From Sulfurimonas sp. (GTDB lineage: Bacteria > Campylobacterota > Campylobacteria > Campylobacterales > Sulfurimonadaceae), in assembly GCF_041583195.1 (NCBI RefSeq), contig NZ_JBFHGL010000005.1, forward strand, positions 106,386-170,385: a DNA stretch of 64,000 nt, given 5' to 3'. Numbering within the stretch: position 1 is the stretch's first letter; every line of letters starts with the position of its first letter. Below the pieces are notes generated by a model. That model saw nothing but the letters and a program-made list of their open reading frames with translations. It had not been told where the DNA came from and searched no databases. Below are positions 46,757-57,447 of this stretch, piece by piece. Position numbers and translations under genes: made by a program.

Positions 46757-48247
46757 TTATGCACGGCCTGAAAGCATACCGTGGATAGTCATTGGTTTTA
46801 GAGCATAAACTTTTAATAACCACCAAATCCATCTCTCTTGAGTTGGATCTAATGGGAATGATGCTGCATTAACACCTGAACCAGCTGGTTTTGAAGCCCA
46901 GTTAAATTCAGCTAACATAACAGTACCGATGCTAGTAATAAGTGGACATACTGTATATCCATCATATTTAGCAGTTAATTCTTTACCTTGCATTGCAGCA
47001 ATCATATTATCTACAACTACTTTGTATTGTTTACGTGCAGATCCACCAGTTTTACCCATAGGAACAGCAGCAACATCACCTAAAGACCATACGTTTTTAT
47101 ATTTAACGTGTTGTAGAGTCTCTTTATTTACAGGAACCCAACCTTTTGCTGAACCAACTGCAGAGTTTGCAACTACATCTGGAGCTTTCATAGGTGGAGT
47201 TACGTGCATAAAGTCATATGGTACTTCTACACGCTCGTGTTTAGTAACCATAGTGTACTCTTCTAAATCCTCATCGTATGCACCTTTTTCTTGCCAGTGT
47301 TTGTCAAATACAGCTATTTTTTTAGCTGTGTCAACTTCTACTAGGTTATGTTTATAGTGCCATTTAAAGTCACGAGCTTTAAATTGTTCTACGATAGCAT
47401 CATGGTAATCTTTAATACCAAACATTCCACCGCCGTTTGGATAGAAAGTTAATTCAACTTTATCACGAACCCCAGCTTCTTCTAAACGAGAATTTGTAAG
47501 ATACATGATTTTCTTTGGAGCACCACCACATTTAATAGGAGTATTTGGGTGAGTGAATACAGCTTGTAGTTTTTCAGGACCCTTATGAGCTTTAGCTTTT
47601 TCAATTAACTCTTCAATACCTTTCCAAGTAGCTTCTGCACCGTCTTGGAAGTAGATTGAGTGTAATCCATCTTTAGTAATACCAGAGTTTTTAACAGCAG
47701 CATTATCAGCACCACTTGAAGTGATCTCACCTTCAAGACCTTTGATAGCACCATAATTTAATATAACACCCGTTGTTATGATCATTTGATCATATTTAAT
47801 CTCTTTTGAACCATCAACAGTAACAGAGTTGTTGTCAGGATCAAATGCAGTAACACTACCTTTGATTAGTTTTACACCACTTGGTACAAATTCATCTCTG
47901 TTGTATTGAATATCACTTTTATCCCATATACCCGCACCTACTAAAGTTTGACCAGGTTGGTAAGAAACTGACATTGGGTCTGGTTCAATTACAGTGATAT
48001 CAGCATTGCTTATAGAATTGTTAAGACGAGCAGCAGTACTCATACCAGCTAAACCACCACCTACGATAACGATTTTACCTTTAACGTCAGCAGCAACCGC
48101 ACTAGCAGCTCCAACAGTTGTTCCAGCCATGATTGATGCTGCAACAGGTGATACACTCATGAATTTTAAAGCGTCACGACGAGACATAACCTCTGGATGC
48201 TTATCAACTTCATTTAGAATCTCTTCTAAGATCTGATTTTTAGACAT
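46757..48247 (-). CDS. Tat-exported sulfide:quinone oxidoreductase-like flavoprotein
   Basis: A 496-residue FAD enzyme. The N-terminus carries a twin-arginine signal (SRRDALKFM, Arg at 23-24, then a hydrophobic Ala/Gly stretch), so it is exported folded. FAD binding: VIVGGGLAGMSTAA near residue 60. Two conserved redox Cys sit in TPIKCGGAPKK and in GYTVCPLITS, as in SQR and flavocytochrome c flavoprotein subunits. The C-terminal WWLLKVYALKPM helix suits membrane attachment. It would oxidise sulfide in the periplasm and pass electrons to quinone or cytochrome. SQR versus FccB cannot be settled by sequence alone. Confidence 0.85.
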   Translation of the reverse strand: MSKNQILEEILNEVDKHPEVMSRRDALKFMSVSPVAASIMAGTTVGAASAVAADVKGKIVIVGGGLAGMSTAARLNNSISNADITVIEPDPMSVSYQPGQTLVGAGIWDKSDIQYNRDEFVPSGVKLIKGSVTAFDPDNNSVTVDGSKEIKYDQMIITTGVILNYGAIKGLEGEITSSGADNAAVKNSGITKDGLHSIYFQDGAEATWKGIEELIEKAKAHKGPEKLQAVFTHPNTPIKCGGAPKKIMYLTNSRLEEAGVRDKVELTFYPNGGGMFGIKDYHDAIVEQFKARDFKWHYKHNLVEVDTAKKIAVFDKHWQEKGAYDEDLEEYTMVTKHERVEVPYDFMHVTPPMKAPDVVANSAVGSAKGWVPVNKETLQHVKYKNVWSLGDVAAVPMGKTGGSARKQYKVVVDNMIAAMQGKELTAKYDGYTVCPLITSIGTVMLAEFNWASKPAGSGVNAASFPLDPTQERWIWWLLKVYALKPMTIHGMLSGRA

Positions 48248-48340
48248 ATAATTTCCCTTATGTATTAGATTAATTGATTTTACTTGTAATCAGCTTAATA
48301 CATTTTTAAACAATACAAATTTTAACAATTTTAAAGATTG

Positions 48341-48360
48341 TTATCACATTATTGTGATAA
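48341..48360. promoter_or_regulatory. TTATCACA/TGTGATAA palindrome upstream of the sulfide oxidation gene
   Basis: An 8-bp perfect inverted repeat with a four-base centre, about 95 bases before the flavoprotein start. The same TGTGATAA half-site occurs upstream of the porin-like gene (50,285-50,292), with GTGATAA at 50,172 and 50,183. It looks like a dimeric regulator site. Confidence 0.5.
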
Positions 48361-48441
48361 AGTGTCTGTTTTTTACATAATACATATATTTGAAATATTG
48401 GTAAATAGGGGATTTGAGAAGAATAGCTTATAATTATTATA

Positions 48442-48466
48442 AGAAAAAGCCTTAAAGGCTTTTTCT
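48442..48466. terminator. bidirectional-looking intrinsic terminator
   Basis: AGAAAAAGCC / GGCTTTTTCT perfect 10-bp stem with a five-base loop, about 10 bases after the stop of the outer-membrane protein gene. A-rich arm on one side and T-rich on the other gives a T-run in either direction. Confidence 0.8.
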
Positions 48467-48475
48467 AAAGTTATA

Positions 48476-50104
48476 TTAATATCTATAACGGAAGTAAACT
48501 CTTAAGTCTTGAGCTTTTTCAACTGGATCATATGCACCACCTAACATACCGAATAGTTGGTTAAGTTGTCTAGCTTCACTCATAGAGTATGGAGTACCAC
48601 CATCACCAAAGAAACCGTTTGAACCAGTATAGTCATATTTGATAGATGTATATCTTACTTGCATGCTGAATACATCATCAATTAATGGTTGTGACCAGTA
48701 AGCTTCTATTGCAGAACCACGAGTAGCAAGTTTAGAACCAACTAAAGTGTCTTCACCATATGTAAATGGTCTCCAGTACTTATCACCATGGTTGTACTCT
48801 AAACCAAATCTACCACCAGTTAAGTTTGGAGTGTTAATTCCTAACCAGTAAGAGTGACCTGTTTGTTCTTTATCTGAACCCATCATTGCACCAGTATCTA
48901 ATACTGACATTAAAGAACCCATCATTTGTTGCTGAGCAGCCGGCATTAGAGCCATTAGAGCTCCAGCAGCAGGTGTCATAGTCATCATATCACCAGAACG
49001 AGCGTGAGGACGAGATTTACTCATTGCATAAGATGCAAAGAAAGTTGTTTCGTCTAAAAAGTCACTGATCTCATTACCGATACCGTCAATTTTTAATGAT
49101 GCAGCCATACCGTCCATATCACCTATAGTATCCATAGCCCAGCTTTGATCCATTGCAAATGCAGGTCCAGCAGCATCAATTGTAAAGCTACCAACCATAC
49201 CAGGTACGTTTTTACCACGGTACCAAGTTGTTTTAAGTGCATATTGACCATCATCATATGGAACAAAGATAAATCCGTACATATCAATAGTATCTAAAGC
49301 ATTTGCGTCTTCAATATAGCTAGGAGATGTAGGACTCATATAGCTTGATAAAGTAAAATCTGCTTCATTAGCCCATGCTTTAGCATTAGTTAAACCACGG
49401 CCAAGACATAGTTTAAACATCATACCAGGAACATATTTGTCAAGTTTGATACCAGCAGAAGCCCCATCAAATTCCATATTGATAACGTGTCCTAGTGGAG
49501 ATTTTGCTTTTGGATCATCTTCACGTAAGTTAGCTAAGTAACCATTAGTAGATGGACGACGACCGATACTTGCAGTGAAACCGATATCACCAATTTTTGG
49601 CATCCATAACCAGTAAGCTTCTCTTACACGGATTTTGTCATCGTTTAGAGTTTCACTTGAGATCCAGTCAAAAGTATCAAAACCAAAACCTCTTTGTGGA
49701 ACACTAAAAGTTTCACCACCAGCAAAGCTTCCAGCTGCACCTATTGGAGCTGCACCAAACGCTTTGTTATAAGCTAGTTGACCTTTAAATACCATATTAT
49801 CAGTTGGAGCATAACCCATGTTTAACCATAAACGGTTAGACCAAACACCAGTATTTTTATAAGTTTGTTTTCCAAGTGCGCCAGTTCCAAGTGTTTCATA
49901 TTCTATTTTATCAACAGCTGTACGAAAGTCAACATCAAATTTGATATTATCTTTTGCAGCTTGTGCATTTACTTCACCAACTTTTTTAGTTAATCTTTCT
50001 AATTTTTTGCTTAACTGTTCAACTTGAGATTGAAGATCAGCATCTGCAGCATATACTGCTGTACTTAAAAAAGCCACAGCCGAAAGAGCGATTATTTTTT
50101 TCAT
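48476..50104 (-). CDS. outer-membrane protein, DUF3373/porin-like
   Basis: A 542-residue protein with a signal peptide (MKKIIALSAVAFLSTAVYA), a short coiled coil at residues ~22-50 (QSQVEQLSKKLERLTKKV) and a long beta-strand-rich region ending in an aromatic C-terminus (RVYFRYRY), as in barrel proteins. The N-terminal coiled coil plus barrel matches the DUF3373 group of Campylobacterota. Transported substrate unknown; lies next to sulfide-oxidation genes. A terminator follows. Confidence 0.85.
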   Translation of the reverse strand: MKKIIALSAVAFLSTAVYAADADLQSQVEQLSKKLERLTKKVGEVNAQAAKDNIKFDVDFRTAVDKIEYETLGTGALGKQTYKNTGVWSNRLWLNMGYAPTDNMVFKGQLAYNKAFGAAPIGAAGSFAGGETFSVPQRGFGFDTFDWISSETLNDDKIRVREAYWLWMPKIGDIGFTASIGRRPSTNGYLANLREDDPKAKSPLGHVINMEFDGASAGIKLDKYVPGMMFKLCLGRGLTNAKAWANEADFTLSSYMSPTSPSYIEDANALDTIDMYGFIFVPYDDGQYALKTTWYRGKNVPGMVGSFTIDAAGPAFAMDQSWAMDTIGDMDGMAASLKIDGIGNEISDFLDETTFFASYAMSKSRPHARSGDMMTMTPAAGALMALMPAAQQQMMGSLMSVLDTGAMMGSDKEQTGHSYWLGINTPNLTGGRFGLEYNHGDKYWRPFTYGEDTLVGSKLATRGSAIEAYWSQPLIDDVFSMQVRYTSIKYDYTGSNGFFGDGGTPYSMSEARQLNQLFGMLGGAYDPVEKAQDLRVYFRYRY

Positions 50105-50353
50105 TCGAATTCCTTCATTTTTTTAATTCCATATCATCATATCACAAACTGGAGAGAAATTTGACACAAAAGTGATAAAAAAGTGATAAATTTTAAAAAA
50201 ATTGTTACAAAAGTAAGCATAAGAAATATTTATATTACTTTAGATAATCTTATGAATAATTAAATAATATAATGTATGAGATTTTGTGATAATGTAACTA
50301 TTCTATATAAAAATAGATAATAGAGCAAGTATCATATTAGTATAAATTAATAT

Positions 50354-51931
50354 CTATGTGTAGATTTTATTTACAAGTAATTGAATATTAACCTTATTGT
50401 TCCATTCATTTTTATTTATAGTGTAAGAGAGAGTTATTTTTTTATCTTCAGGTAATTCAAAAACCTGTTTAAAAAGAGTTAGTTCAAGTGAAGAGATATC
50501 ATTTTTATTTTGCTTTAGTATTATTTTAGAATGATTTTTTTCACGACCGAAAACTTTTACATCTTCAACAAAAGCGTTCTCAATTAAAAAAGTAGGGCGT
50601 TTATTTGCTTCCCCATATGGCTCAAACATATCAAAAATGTTTAATAGTTCCATATCTATAGAGTTGGTATCGATTTTTCCAATTAGATTTTCTTTTGGTA
50701 TAAAATCGGAATCAGGTATATGTTTAGCACTTTGATTTATAGCTTTTGAAAACTCATATATATATTCTTGATCGATACTAAGACCTGCTGCCATCTTATG
50801 ACCACCAAAACCATTTAGAAAATGTTTATTTTGGTCAAGGAGCTTAAAAATATTCACTTCACCTATACTTCTAGCACTCCCTTTTGCTTTTCCATCTTCT
50901 ATATTTAGTACAATACTTGGCCGTCCATACTTGTCACTTAGACGTGAAGCTACTATACCTACGACACCCTCATGCCAATCTTCTCCTGCTACTACTATTA
51001 TTCTGTCATTTTCATTTACAGACTGAGCAGCTACTTTTGTAGTGTGGGCTTCAGTCTCTTTTCTTTCTTCATTTAAAAGAGAAAGCTGATTGAAATATTT
51101 GTATGCTTGATTTAGATCAGTAGATGTGAAAAACTTTAATGCAATTGAAGCATCTTCGAGTCTTCCTGCTGCATTTATTCTTGGAGCTATGCCAAACGCA
51201 ATATCTTCACTTGTAACGGTAGATTTGTTTATATAGTCTTTTATAATTACAGATGCCGGACGCTTTGAGTGCGTCAAGACCTTTAAACCTTCACGAACTA
51301 GTGTACGGTTAATATCAATTAGGGGCATTACATCAGCAATAATACCTATTGCAAGTATGTCCAAAAATTGTTTCATATCTATATCTAAAGATAGTTCTTT
51401 TTTTACAAGTCCCAAAACAAGCCATGCTACCTGGGCTCCACAGATCTCTTTAAAAGGGTACTCACATCCATCAAGTTTTGGATCAACTATAGCATATGCA
51501 TCTGGCAGAGTATCTCCAGGTGTATGATGATCTGTAATAATCAGGTCAATGCCACGCTCCCTGCAGATTTGTGCAGCCTCTATAGCAGCTATACCATTGT
51601 CAACCGTTATAAGAAGGTCTGTTTCTATACGTTCTAGTACAGTCGGATTTACACCGTAGCCATCGTTAAAACGATTTGGGATGATTGTCTCTAAAGGGTA
51701 TGGAATTTGTTTAAAATAATCACTCATTATAGCAGTCGATGTAACGCCATCTACATCATAATCACCAACTAGTGTAATTTTTTGATTGTTTTTAATAGCT
51801 TCTGCGATTCTTGAAGCGGCTTTTAGACCGTCTTTTAAAAGGGCGGGGTTTGGGATCTCTGAGAGTTTTTTTTCTTCATCAAATCTTGAACTTAAAAGTT
51901 CAAAGATTTTATATTTATCTAAAACTTCCAC
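50354..51931 (-). CDS. recJ: single-stranded-DNA-specific exonuclease RecJ
   Basis: A 525-residue DHH-family 5'-3' exonuclease. Metal-binding motifs: GDYDVDGVTST near residue 57, ITVDNG, and the DHH motif ITDHHTPGD near residue 130; the DHHA1 part has GFGGHKMAAGL near residue 370. It acts in recombination and mismatch or base-excision repair. Its ATG overlaps the stop of pyrG by one base. Length is a little shorter than the E. coli protein (577) but all motifs are present. Confidence 0.95.
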   Translation of the reverse strand: MEVLDKYKIFELLSSRFDEEKKLSEIPNPALLKDGLKAASRIAEAIKNNQKITLVGDYDVDGVTSTAIMSDYFKQIPYPLETIIPNRFNDGYGVNPTVLERIETDLLITVDNGIAAIEAAQICRERGIDLIITDHHTPGDTLPDAYAIVDPKLDGCEYPFKEICGAQVAWLVLGLVKKELSLDIDMKQFLDILAIGIIADVMPLIDINRTLVREGLKVLTHSKRPASVIIKDYINKSTVTSEDIAFGIAPRINAAGRLEDASIALKFFTSTDLNQAYKYFNQLSLLNEERKETEAHTTKVAAQSVNENDRIIVVAGEDWHEGVVGIVASRLSDKYGRPSIVLNIEDGKAKGSARSIGEVNIFKLLDQNKHFLNGFGGHKMAAGLSIDQEYIYEFSKAINQSAKHIPDSDFIPKENLIGKIDTNSIDMELLNIFDMFEPYGEANKRPTFLIENAFVEDVKVFGREKNHSKIILKQNKNDISSLELTLFKQVFELPEDKKITLSYTINKNEWNNKVNIQLLVNKIYT

Positions 51932-53550
51932 TAATGAGCTTCTAGTGACGCCTTAACAAATGCAAGTATTGAAGGGTTTGGAGTTTGCAGGCGTGAAGTA
52001 AATTCAGGGTGGAACTGAACACCTAAGAACCAAGGGTGATCTTTTATCTCAACTGTCTCAATTAAACCATTTGATTCACCAGTAACTATCATACCAGCTT
52101 TTTCTAATTGTTCTCTATAAGCAGGGTTTGCTTCATAACGGTGGCGGTGACGCTCATAAATAATTTTCTCACCATTGTAAGCTTCACGTAGGATTGAACC
52201 CTCTTTAGTCTCACAAGGGTATTCGCCTAGACGAAGTGTTCCACCCATTGGTGAGTTGTGTGTACGAAGCTGAGCTTCACCGTTTTGATCTAAGAAATCA
52301 GAGATTAAGTAGATCATAGGGTTTTTACAGTTTTCATCAAACTCTATCGAATTTGCATCTTCAAGACCAAGTACATTTCTAGCATACTCGATCAGTGTAA
52401 GCTGCATACCTAGACATATTCCAAGGTATGGGATCTTATTTGTACGTGCATATTCAATAGCCTGAATTTTACCTTCTACACCACGGTTACCAAATCCTCC
52501 AGCTACTAATACAGAATCACAATCAGCTAAAAGTGCTTCAGCACCTTTGTCTTCGATCTCTTCAGAATCAACCCAGCAGATCTCAACTCTCGCATCTAGG
52601 TGTGCACCTGAATGAATAAGAGATTCTGTTAAAGACTTGTAACTTTCTTTAAGTTCAAGATATTTTCCTACAAAGCCAATAGTTGTTTTACCTTTTGGCT
52701 GAACAATCTTTTTAACTAAAGAATCCCACTCCTCCATGTCAGGATTAAGTTCACCAAGTTCTAAGTTCTTAGCTATAGGATTTAAAATCCCTTGCCTTAA
52801 AAAGCTCATAGGTACATCATAGATACTAGCTGCATCATTAGCTTCTATAACAGCATCTTGATGAACATCACAGCTCATAGCAAGTTTTTTCTTAAATGAT
52901 TTTGGAAGCGGGTTTTCACTTCTTGCAATAATCATCTGCGGAGTTATACCGATACGGCGAAGTTCCTGAACAGAGTGCTGAGTTGGTTTAGACTTTAATT
53001 CACCTGCAGCTTTGATGTAAGGAATTAGAGTTACATGAACAAAAAATGTCCCTGCCACGTCTTCATCATGTTTCATTTGACGGATTGCTTCCATAAAAGG
53101 CAAGCCTTCGATATCTCCAACAGTTCCACCAAGCTCAACAACCAAGATTTCATGGCCTTCACCTGCTTCTTTGATACGGCTAACAATTTCACCAACAATA
53201 TGTGGGATAACTTGAATAGTTTGACCAAGGTATCCACCCGCACGCTCACGCTCGATAACGCTTGAGTAAACTTGACCAGTCGTGAAGTTAGCAGTTTTTA
53301 AATAAGATGTATCTAAAAAACGCTCATAGTTACCAATGTCAAGATCTGTCTCAGCCCCGTCTTTTGTAACGAAAACTTCACCGTGTTCAAGTGGACTCAT
53401 AGTTCCAGGGTCAACGTTGATATATGGATCTATTTTAAGCATACCCACTTTTTTGCCAGAGTGCTTTAGTAATGTACCAATACTAGCAGCCGTAATCCCT
53501 TTTCCAAGAGAACTTAAAACCCCTCCAGTTACAAAAATGTACTTCGTCAT
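51931..53550 (-). CDS. pyrG: CTP synthase
   Basis: A 539-residue amidoligase making CTP from UTP and glutamine. The N-terminal synthetase domain starts [19 protein letters not shown]; the C-terminal glutaminase has its Cys in [10 protein letters not shown] and the His/Glu pair in GVQFHPEF. I start at the ATG at 53550, which gives the family's usual N-terminus; the frame is open five codons further. recJ follows with a one-base overlap. It diverges from the cation antiporter gene. Confidence 0.97.
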   Translation of the reverse strand: MTKYIFVTGGVLSSLGKGITAASIGTLLKHSGKKVGMLKIDPYINVDPGTMSPLEHGEVFVTKDGAETDLDIGNYERFLDTSYLKTANFTTGQVYSSVIERERAGGYLGQTIQVIPHIVGEIVSRIKEAGEGHEILVVELGGTVGDIEGLPFMEAIRQMKHDEDVAGTFFVHVTLIPYIKAAGELKSKPTQHSVQELRRIGITPQMIIARSENPLPKSFKKKLAMSCDVHQDAVIEANDAASIYDVPMSFLRQGILNPIAKNLELGELNPDMEEWDSLVKKIVQPKGKTTIGFVGKYLELKESYKSLTESLIHSGAHLDARVEICWVDSEEIEDKGAEALLADCDSVLVAGGFGNRGVEGKIQAIEYARTNKIPYLGICLGMQLTLIEYARNVLGLEDANSIEFDENCKNPMIYLISDFLDQNGEAQLRTHNSPMGGTLRLGEYPCETKEGSILREAYNGEKIIYERHRHRYEANPAYREQLEKAGMIVTGESNGLIETVEIKDHPWFLGVQFHPEFTSRLQTPNPSILAFVKASLEAH

Positions 53551-53659
53551 GCCGATTGTCTCCATATTTTAAATCTTTTCGCGATTATATAACAAATGCA
53601 CTTAAAAAGTTATTTAGATATACTTTTATAGAGAATAAAAATAGGGATAATTATAAAAT

Positions 53660-55282
53660 ATGGATAAAGTTTTATTTATAATAGTTTTAGCACTTGGAAT
53701 TTCAACAGTTTTGAATCTACTTTTGAAAAAAGTAGGTGTGTCACAAATAATAGGCTATATTTTTACAGGTACTATTTTGGCTTATAGTTTTGGACTTCAG
53801 GATTCTAGCCAGTCTAACACCCTAGAGCACATTGGAGAGTTTGGTATAGTGTTCTTGATGTTTACTATAGGTCTTGAGATCTCCCTTTCTAAAATGAATA
53901 ATATGAAAAAAGAGATCTTTGGAAATGGATTTATGCAGGCAACATTTACTGCTTTAGCTATTTTGAGCATATGTTTTTTCATATTTAACTTAGATTTTGT
54001 TACATCTTTAATTATCTCAACCGCATTTGCATTATCATCTACTGCAGTAGTTCTCTCGTATTTAAAATCATCAAAAGAGATATATGCCCCATATGGCCAA
54101 CGTGCAACGGGGATACTTATATTTCAGGATATCGCAGTTATTCCACTATTAATTTTACTTGGTTTTTTGACAAACGATGCTGAGCATTCTGTATGGATTA
54201 TTATTAAAGACACAGTTATAAGTGCTTTGATAGTAGTAGGTATTTTGTTTTTTATAGGTAGAAAAGTTGTGTCTTGGCTGCTTCACTTTTCTGCTTCATC
54301 TGAAGAAGATGAGCTTTTTATGGGAAGTGTATTGTTTATAGTTATTAGTGCATCATTACTCGCATCTTATTTTGGTTTCACATATTCACTTGGAGCTTTT
54401 GTTGCGGGTATGGTGATAGCTGAGACAAAGTATCATCATAAAGTCGAATATGATATAGCACCGTTTAAAGACATACTTTTAGGTACTTTTTTTATAGTAG
54501 TAGGTATGAAAATAAATATATCTTACTTTTTAGATAATGTTGCACTGATTATAGGAATATTTATTTTAGTACTAATTTTAAAAACTTTGATCACCTTTAT
54601 GGTCTTAAAAATTTCAACTAACAGTTCAACATCACTTAAAACTGCATTATCGATATCTCAGGTAGGTGAATTTTCTTTTGTTATATTTGCAGTGGCAAGT
54701 GTAGGTGGACTTATAGATAAAGAATTAGAATCACTACTACTTTTAATAGTGATATTTTCCATGCTGATCACACCATTTTTTATATCACATATAAATCATT
54801 TTGTCGATAGTTTTATAAAAGATGACTATATAGCATTGCTTGATGAAAAAGCTTTTAAAACACGTGAGGGACATATTATAGTTTGTGGGTACAGTGATAT
54901 TGGTAAGTCGGTTGCAGAACATTTGGATGAGATGAAACTCCCGTATGTGATAATAGATAATAATCCAAAAAATGTTCAACTTGCACTTAAACAAAATAAA
55001 GAGGCGTATTTGGGTGATATGTCAGAACTAGCTATGATTGAAGCTCTACATACAGAGAATTGTGCATCTGTAATTGTAACGTTAGATAATATAGATAAGA
55101 AAAAAGCCGTTTGTGAGACTATTCGTCAATATACTAAAGATATACATTTAATAGCTAAAGTTGTGTCTCAAGATGAGAAAAATAAATTAAGAGGTATTGA
55201 TATCGATGTTATAGTTGATGGAAAATACGAAGTCGGTAGAATATTGGTTGATAAGATGATGGTATGTCAGATGAGAATATAA
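53660..55282 (+). CDS. CPA2-type cation:proton antiporter with RCK/TrkA-N domain
   Basis: A 540-residue KefB-like protein. Residues ~1-385 hold about 12 membrane helices, with conserved segments FTIGLEISLSKM, FALSSTAVVLSYL and SLGAFVAGMVIAE. Residues ~400-530 form a cytoplasmic RCK_N domain with the nucleotide-binding VCGYSDIGKSVAEHL. It would exchange K+ or Na+ for protons in pH or potassium control. Both termini are intact. A hairpin overlaps its stop codon and a second hairpin follows at 55,308. Confidence 0.92.
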   Translation: MDKVLFIIVLALGISTVLNLLLKKVGVSQIIGYIFTGTILAYSFGLQDSSQSNTLEHIGEFGIVFLMFTIGLEISLSKMNNMKKEIFGNGFMQATFTALAILSICFFIFNLDFVTSLIISTAFALSSTAVVLSYLKSSKEIYAPYGQRATGILIFQDIAVIPLLILLGFLTNDAEHSVWIIIKDTVISALIVVGILFFIGRKVVSWLLHFSASSEEDELFMGSVLFIVISASLLASYFGFTYSLGAFVAGMVIAETKYHHKVEYDIAPFKDILLGTFFIVVGMKINISYFLDNVALIIGIFILVLILKTLITFMVLKISTNSSTSLKTALSISQVGEFSFVIFAVASVGGLIDKELESLLLLIVIFSMLITPFFISHINHFVDSFIKDDYIALLDEKAFKTREGHIIVCGYSDIGKSVAEHLDEMKLPYVIIDNNPKNVQLALKQNKEAYLGDMSELAMIEALHTENCASVIVTLDNIDKKKAVCETIRQYTKDIHLIAKVVSQDEKNKLRGIDIDVIVDGKYEVGRILVDKMMVCQMRI

Positions 55283-55300
55283 TGTCTGTTCTCGTCTGAC
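55266..55300 (+). repeat. hairpin straddling the antiporter stop codon
   Basis: GTCAGATGAGAA (coding) pairs with TTCTCGTCTGAC (after the stop) in a 12-bp stem with one G-T wobble, loop of 11. The gene's own last codons form one arm, similar to the situation at msrBA and purB. Confidence 0.5.
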
Positions 55301-55307
55301 TTAACAC

Positions 55308-55340
55308 TTTACTTCTTTACAGGAGAAAAAAAGAAGTAAA
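55308..55340 (+). terminator. hairpin after the antiporter gene
   Basis: TTTACTTCTTT / AAAGAAGTAAA perfect 11-bp stem, 11-base loop. Separates the antiporter gene from the histidine kinase; T-rich on the left arm only. Confidence 0.5.
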
Positions 55341-55381
55341 TAATAACTATGAATCCCCTTCGAACACTAAAATTATAAAAT

Positions 55382-55405
55382 AAAGATGTCACAAAAGATG
55401 TCACA
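55382..55405. repeat. exact 12-bp tandem repeat upstream of the histidine kinase
   Basis: AAAGATGTCACA occurs twice without a gap, about 90 bases before the kinase start. One helical turn spacing suggests side-by-side binding of a regulator. Confidence 0.5.
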
Positions 55406-55492
55406 TAGTAATATATTTTTTACTAATAATTAAGATTAACTTAATTCTAAACAGATATCATATTAATAAATTCTTTTTAACGGAATGTATTA

Positions 55493-56842
55493 ATGATTGA
55501 TGATCTAAAAAAATTATTAAATACTAGTTACAATATTAAACTTGTAGAGATGGTTGCTAAGAATAATTTATCAGGATCAATTGCTTCTAATATAATCCTC
55601 CCTATAGCAATTTTAGTCATATTTTACAGGTTAATCCCCTATATGCACTTTTGGCTTATGATACACTTTTTTTTATTTTTTTCGAGAATGTATGTGGCTA
55701 AAAAGATAAGTAATTATCTAAAATTTAATGATAAAGATAAAATATATAGATATTTAAAAATATACACCATATTAATTTCTATAACAGCAATTTTATATGG
55801 TTATATAGTATGGCAAAGTGTACTTTATACTGAAGATATTCATATATTTGTTATGGTTACAATAATTACTTCTATAGCAGCAGGTTCAGTATCGATATTT
55901 GTTAGTGTCTTTTATATTTTTGTATTGTTTGTAATATTACAAATGATTCCTCTTATTTGTGCATTGATATACCATGGAAACGGGATGTTTTATATTGTGG
56001 CGTCAATGGCAACTTTATTTATGCTTATAATACTTTTAAATGGTTATAGACAGTTTAAAACTTTAAAAGAGACAATACTTCTTAAAGAGAGTTTTAAAAA
56101 TAGGGTTGATGATATAACATGCGAATTAAAAGAAAAGAATAAAATGTTGTTACGCCGATCTAGACAAGCAGCAATGGGGGAGATAATTGATGCAATTGCA
56201 CATCAATGGAAGCAACCTTTGAACGCTATAGTTATGAGTATATCTATGTTAGAAAATTCAGCTAAAGCTAATGAAGTGATCAAAAACAAAGATATCATAG
56301 ATTGTTATAATATAGTTAACAAACAAATTACTCACCTTACTAATACGTTAAATGAATTTCGAAATTTTTTTAGAGCAGATTCTAATACTGAACTAGTTAG
56401 TTTAAAAGTATTAGTAGATTCAGCATTGATTCTTCTTAAAGATGAGCTTTTAAGAAATATGATAAAAGTAGATGTGTCATGTAACGAAAACATATTTATT
56501 AATGTAAACTCAAATGACATAATACATCTAATTCTTAGTATTTTAAGTAATGCAAAAGATGAGATGTTAAAAAGTAATGTAGACTCTAAAGACAGAAAAA
56601 TATTTATAAACTGTTATACTCAAATGAGTAAAGTTATTATCAAAATTAAAGATAGTGGAAAAGGTATAGATAAAAAGATAATAGATGATATTTTTAAAAT
56701 GGATTTTACTACTAAAGGTAAAACAGGAGGAACAGGTATGGGTTTATATATGTGCTATCTAATATGTGAAAAGTATGGGGCTACTATAAAAGCTTCAAAT
56801 GATAATGGAGCAGTATTTACAGTAGCATTAAAAATAGATTAA
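55493..56842 (+). CDS. membrane-bound sensor histidine kinase (orphan)
   Basis: A 449-residue kinase. Residues ~25-195 are about six membrane helices with no extracellular sensor domain of note. After a coiled linker comes the phospho-acceptor region [13 protein letters not shown], a form frequent in this phylum. The ATPase domain has [10 protein letters not shown] and [14 protein letters not shown]. No response regulator is adjacent, so its partner is elsewhere; the REC-REC-GGDEF at 23,965 is one of many candidates. It converges with pyrE and overlaps it by four bases. Confidence 0.9.
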   Translation: MIDDLKKLLNTSYNIKLVEMVAKNNLSGSIASNIILPIAILVIFYRLIPYMHFWLMIHFFLFFSRMYVAKKISNYLKFNDKDKIYRYLKIYTILISITAILYGYIVWQSVLYTEDIHIFVMVTIITSIAAGSVSIFVSVFYIFVLFVILQMIPLICALIYHGNGMFYIVASMATLFMLIILLNGYRQFKTLKETILLKESFKNRVDDITCELKEKNKMLLRRSRQAAMGEIIDAIAHQWKQPLNAIVMSISMLENSAKANEVIKNKDIIDCYNIVNKQITHLTNTLNEFRNFFRADSNTELVSLKVLVDSALILLKDELLRNMIKVDVSCNENIFINVNSNDIIHLILSILSNAKDEMLKSNVDSKDRKIFINCYTQMSKVIIKIKDSGKGIDKKIIDDIFKMDFTTKGKTGGTGMGLYMCYLICEKYGATIKASNDNGAVFTVALKID

Positions 56843-57447
56843 TTTCCGCGTGAACCAGGTTTAATAGCTTCGCTTCCATCTTTACATAACGGGCATTCAT
56901 CCGGTGAATACATCTCAAATGTAAAGTCTTCCAGTGCAAAGAAAGGGATATCTTGAGGAAGTTTACAGTTAGGTTTTGTTTCAACATCACTGTTCTGGCG
57001 TTTACAAAAACCGCGGTTTGCTAAAGCTGCTACACCAACGATCTCACCGCCCAGGCTTTTTACAACCTCCGCAGCTTCCATAGCACTTCCACCTGTTGTA
57101 ATAATGTCTTCACACATTAAAACTTTCTCGCCTTTTTTTACTTCAAAACCGCGACGGATACTCATCTCTCCATTTACACGTTCAGCAAAAATCGAGCGAA
57201 CATCAAGGGCAGTCGCTAGTGCAAAGCCTGCTATTAGTCCACCAAGTGCAGGAGCACATACTGTATCTACTTCTAAGCCGCTTTCTTTGATCTGAGCTGC
57301 AAGTGCATCAGCTAAAAGTTTAGCAGTTTTTGGATCTTCTAAAACTTTTGCAGATTGTAGATAAAATTGAGAATGGTTTCCGCTACTTAGTTTAAAGTGC
57401 CCTTCTAAAAGAGCTTCCGCGTCCATATATATTTTTTTAATGTCCAT
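56839..57447 (-). CDS. pyrE: orotate phosphoribosyltransferase
   Basis: A 202-residue enzyme converting orotate and PRPP to OMP. The PRPP loop is [17 protein letters not shown] near residue 110, and [14 protein letters not shown] precedes it. The C-terminal CPLCKDG segment, with two Cys, is an extension of unknown role that recurs in this phylum's PyrE. Start overlaps the frr stop by one base (TAATG), so translation is coupled in secG-frr-pyrE. Confidence 0.95.
   Translation of the reverse strand: MDIKKIYMDAEALLEGHFKLSSGNHSQFYLQSAKVLEDPKTAKLLADALAAQIKESGLEVDTVCAPALGGLIAGFALATALDVRSIFAERVNGEMSIRRGFEVKKGEKVLMCEDIITTGGSAMEAAEVVKSLGGEIVGVAALANRGFCKRQNSDVETKPNCKLPQDIPFFALEDFTFEMYSPDECPLCKDGSEAIKPGSRGN

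Noticed and set aside
46605..46832. 75-residue minus-strand frame overlapping the flavoprotein end and the cytochrome-like start
   Set aside because: Another frame of two better supported genes plus a hairpin; no Shine-Dalgarno and no domain.
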